Assembly (NCBI GenBank): GCA_030533445.1
Contig: JARPUW010000281.1
Location: 124,001 to 188,000 of the forward strand
Reading direction: 5' to 3'
Origin: Cyprinodon diabolis
Lineage: Eukaryota > Chordata > Actinopteri > Cyprinodontiformes > Cyprinodontidae
DNA length: 64,000 nucleotides
Every line of letters begins with the position of its first letter. Position 1 is the stretch's first letter. Below the pieces are notes generated by a model that had not been told where the DNA came from, did no database searches, and saw only the letters and a list, made by a program, of their open reading frames with translations. Below, piece by piece: positions 61,841 to 64,000 of this stretch. A program made the translations under genes and the position numbers.

Positions 61841-64000
61841 AATTCTCCCGTATACCCAAAACTTCGGCGCGTAACTAGTCCCGCACGGTTTGGCGGATCG
61901 GGCCCAAAGTTGGCACACGCGTTGGGACCAATGGGGTGATGTGTGCTTGTATAAAACTTTCTCATTAGTCCGAAGGTTTGCGAATTATTAGCGAAAACGT
62001 CGCAAAAAAATCCCATAGGAAATGAATGGGAAGAGGTAAAAAAAAGCATAAAAAACAGCACTTCACTGTGTCGGCATACATTCACCTAGAAAAACAGTTT
62101 GAAGCTCAGTATGTAGATAAATCCTTCGTCTATTTAAAACTGAAGACGGTATGTTGATAACTGCTACGGTTTTTGTATAATCAGACCTCAAGCGCCACAA
62201 AGTTTTAGCAAAATCCAGCCTGCTAGAGTGGAGCAACTGAAAAGCTAGAGTGTGAGGCAGGCGTTTTTTAAACACAAAAAAACATTTTAAACTCGCCCTC
62301 ACGGCCACATATTTATAGCTAGAGTCACCATTTTTGGTCAGTTTGTAGACTGAAATCTCTGGACCCACACAATATCTTCGGAATTACGGTAGGATTAATA
62401 CTTTTCCTTAAAAACCCTCCAGACTGACCTAAAGTCGATGAAAATCAGAGCCGTTTTTCATTGGTTTTGGAGCAGAAGAGGGGAGAAAAACGAATCAGAC
62501 TATGTGTTTTAAACTCGTCATAAATATTTTTCTGAATGACACACATACACCAAAGTTGGCATAGTTGGAGTCGAAGGATGACTGACGCTCACGGTGAAAA
62601 AATTTTTTGAATAACTCATACGGTTTTTGCTCAGCAGTCGTTTGTTCGGAGGACATTTTAAGCACCTGAAAGCTGAGTGACAGTGACCTGCTGCAGCTAG
62701 CTCAATTAGAAGCTTAGGTGTGATGAAACGTTTTTTCTTTTTCTTTCTCTTCCCATTCAGTTTGTAGATGACCTACAGCCATGAAAGTTACTCCAATCGA
62801 AGACAAGATATAGCTGTCGCTTAGATAAAAAGAATTTTTCAGATACCTTTTACGGTTTTTACTCAGCAGTCGTTTGTTCGGAGGGGTGCTTTAGCAGCTA
62901 AAAGGTGAGTGAGAGTGAGGTCCTGCAGTTAAAAGAAAGGGAGGAGCAGGTGGGCCAACCATTTTGTTTGTGCTTCGTTTTGGGTTGTGAAAGACCTACA
63001 GACATGAAGGTTACCCCAGTCTGAGACAAAGGATAGATGTTGCTTTCACTGAAAGAATTTTTCAGATATCTTTTACGGTTTTTGCTCAGCAGTCGTTTGT
63101 TCGGAGGGTAAGCACCTGGAAGCTAGCTGACAGTTAGCTTCTGCAGCAGCCTGCTAGAGTGCAGCTGCTGAAATCTTAGTGTGAGGCGGCCATTTTTTTC
63201 AGATCAAACATCTTATTCTCGCCCTCACGGCCACATATTTGGAGCTACAGTCACCATTTTTGGTCAGTTTGTAGACTAAAACCTCTGGACTCACACAATG
63301 TCTTCGGAATTACGGTAGGATTAATACTTTTCCTTAAAAACCCTCCAGACCAACCTAAAGTCGATGAGAGTTTCAGCCTTTCTCTATTCTTTTTGAGCTG
63401 AAGATGGGAGAGAAACGAATCAGACTATGTGTTTTCAACTCGTCATAAATATTTTTCTGAATGACACACATACACCAAAGTTGGTATAGTTGGAGTCGAA
63501 GGATTGCTGATGCTCATGGTGAAAATGTTTTTTGAATAACTCATACGGTTTTTGATCAGTAGTCGTTTGTTCGGTGCCGTTCTTCCCATACAAAAAAGCC
63601 TGGGAAGAAGAAACCAATAGTGAGTGCAGCTGTTGTCTGTGTCAGTGAGAGGCTCGTTAAGCGTTGTCAAGGTTACCAAGCTTCAAACAGATTTTACCTC
63701 TGCTGTTTTAAACAGCACATATTAATCTAATGGAGGGTGAAAGGACTGATTTAACATTGGGAAATGGATACTATATGACTGCTGTCCATGACACTTCCCT
63801 TGCCACTCAGCACTGATAGACTTTCAAAATAAGACTCCAGGGACCCTACAAAATAAAAGCCTCTATATTTTTTACATATATTTATTGCCCTATATGGCTC
63901 AACATTATGACCCAAACTCAACCCCGTTTTAGAGAATAGACTCTAGGAGACTGTTTAAAACACACCCTATAGCAAATTTCAAAATAAAAGCCTCCCATTT
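61841..64000 (+). repeat. Macrosatellite unit U19, partial (3' part missing)
   Basis: TATAAAA is at 61950. The window ends inside the first 290-bp subrepeat, so neither minisatellite is visible. GCGTTGGGACC is shared with U4 and GGGAAGAGGTAAAA with U16. The 468-bp subrepeat matches U18 and U1. Confidence 0.95.

Larger units (their letters stand above)
1..64000 (+). repeat. Head-to-tail macrosatellite array, 18 full and 2 partial units
   Basis: The same block order recurs from end to end in one orientation. Unit lengths, measured between copies of the AATTCTCCCGTATACCC motif, are 3238, 3168, 3780, 3239, 3450, 3342, 3141, 3042, 3169, 3919, 3039, 3172, 3142, 3915, 3243, 3230, 3171 and 3309 bp. 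Compared by eye, units differ by scattered single-base changes and by copy number at two minisatellites and one 228-bp module. No unique sequence interrupts the array, and neither edge of the array lies in the window. The host is probably a vertebrate and perhaps a teleost; that is inference from sequence texture, not from a gene. I recognise no rRNA, tRNA, snRNA, histone or transposase gene in the unit. Confidence 0.97.

Noticed and set aside
1..64000. Intact transposable element or viral insertion
   Set aside because: I found no terminal inverted repeats with target duplications, no long terminal repeats and no transposase, integrase or polymerase motif in the translated frames. Parts of the unit may derive from old elements, but I cannot show it.
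1..64000. rRNA, 5S, snRNA or histone gene cluster
   Set aside because: No recognisable conserved core of these genes is present in the unit on either strand.

Overview
The whole window is one head-to-tail array of a complex repeat with a unit of about 3.0-3.9 kb, that is, a macrosatellite or large satellite. I see 18 complete units, one partial unit at each end, and no flanking unique DNA. All units run in the same orientation. I phase them at the AATTCTCCCGTATACCC motif, whose copies lie at 2132, 5370, 8538, 12318, 15557, 19007, 22349, 25490, 28532, 31701, 35620, 38659, 41831, 44973, 48888, 52131, 55361, 58532 and 61841. By eye the units are nearly identical over most of their length. There is no gene-dense layout, operon, rRNA, tRNA or recognisable protein gene. 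AT-rich non-coding texture, vertebrate-like splice and poly(A) motifs, and abundant CpG (unlike mammalian satellites) make a eukaryote likely. A teleost fish is my best guess, held only moderately.

Each unit has the same order of blocks. (1) A block of about 230 bp holds an E2F-like TTTGGCGG, a CCAAT and a TATAAAA motif. (2) Next comes a chain of diverged subrepeats of about 225-235 bp and their 467-468 bp dimers, most of them ending in CAGCAGTCGTTTGTTCGGAG; four units carry one extra 228-bp member. (3) Two and a fraction copies of a 291-299 bp subrepeat follow, rich in AATAAA on the + strand. (4) Then a GC-rich minisatellite (m1) built from back-to-back palindromes with 51- and 27-bp steps. 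(5) Then a single-copy block of about 240 bp ending in a CTCF-like motif and a perfect A/T palindrome. (6) Last is an optional 66-72 bp hairpin minisatellite (m2, 0-5 copies) with an ATT tract.

Unit length varies in discrete steps. Nearly all of it is explained by the m1 copy number, the m2 copy number and presence of the 228-bp module. Units fall into families, and near-identical pairs are not neighbours (U8/U11, U1/U12, U3/U14 with U10, U2/U15). For three of these pairs the similarity switches within tens of bases of the m2 tract, so whole units seem to have moved as cassettes.

The most interesting reading is functional and inferential. Every complete unit carries a promoter-like cluster, a splice-site-bounded candidate non-coding exon of 144 nt, a ladder of poly(A) signals and a CTCF-like site, all on the same strand. 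This resembles in outline the CTCF-bound, non-coding-RNA-producing macrosatellites known from mammals (DXZ4-type), without any sequence claim of homology. Open reading frames are present on both strands but behave like chance frames in conserved repeats, so I annotate no CDS.
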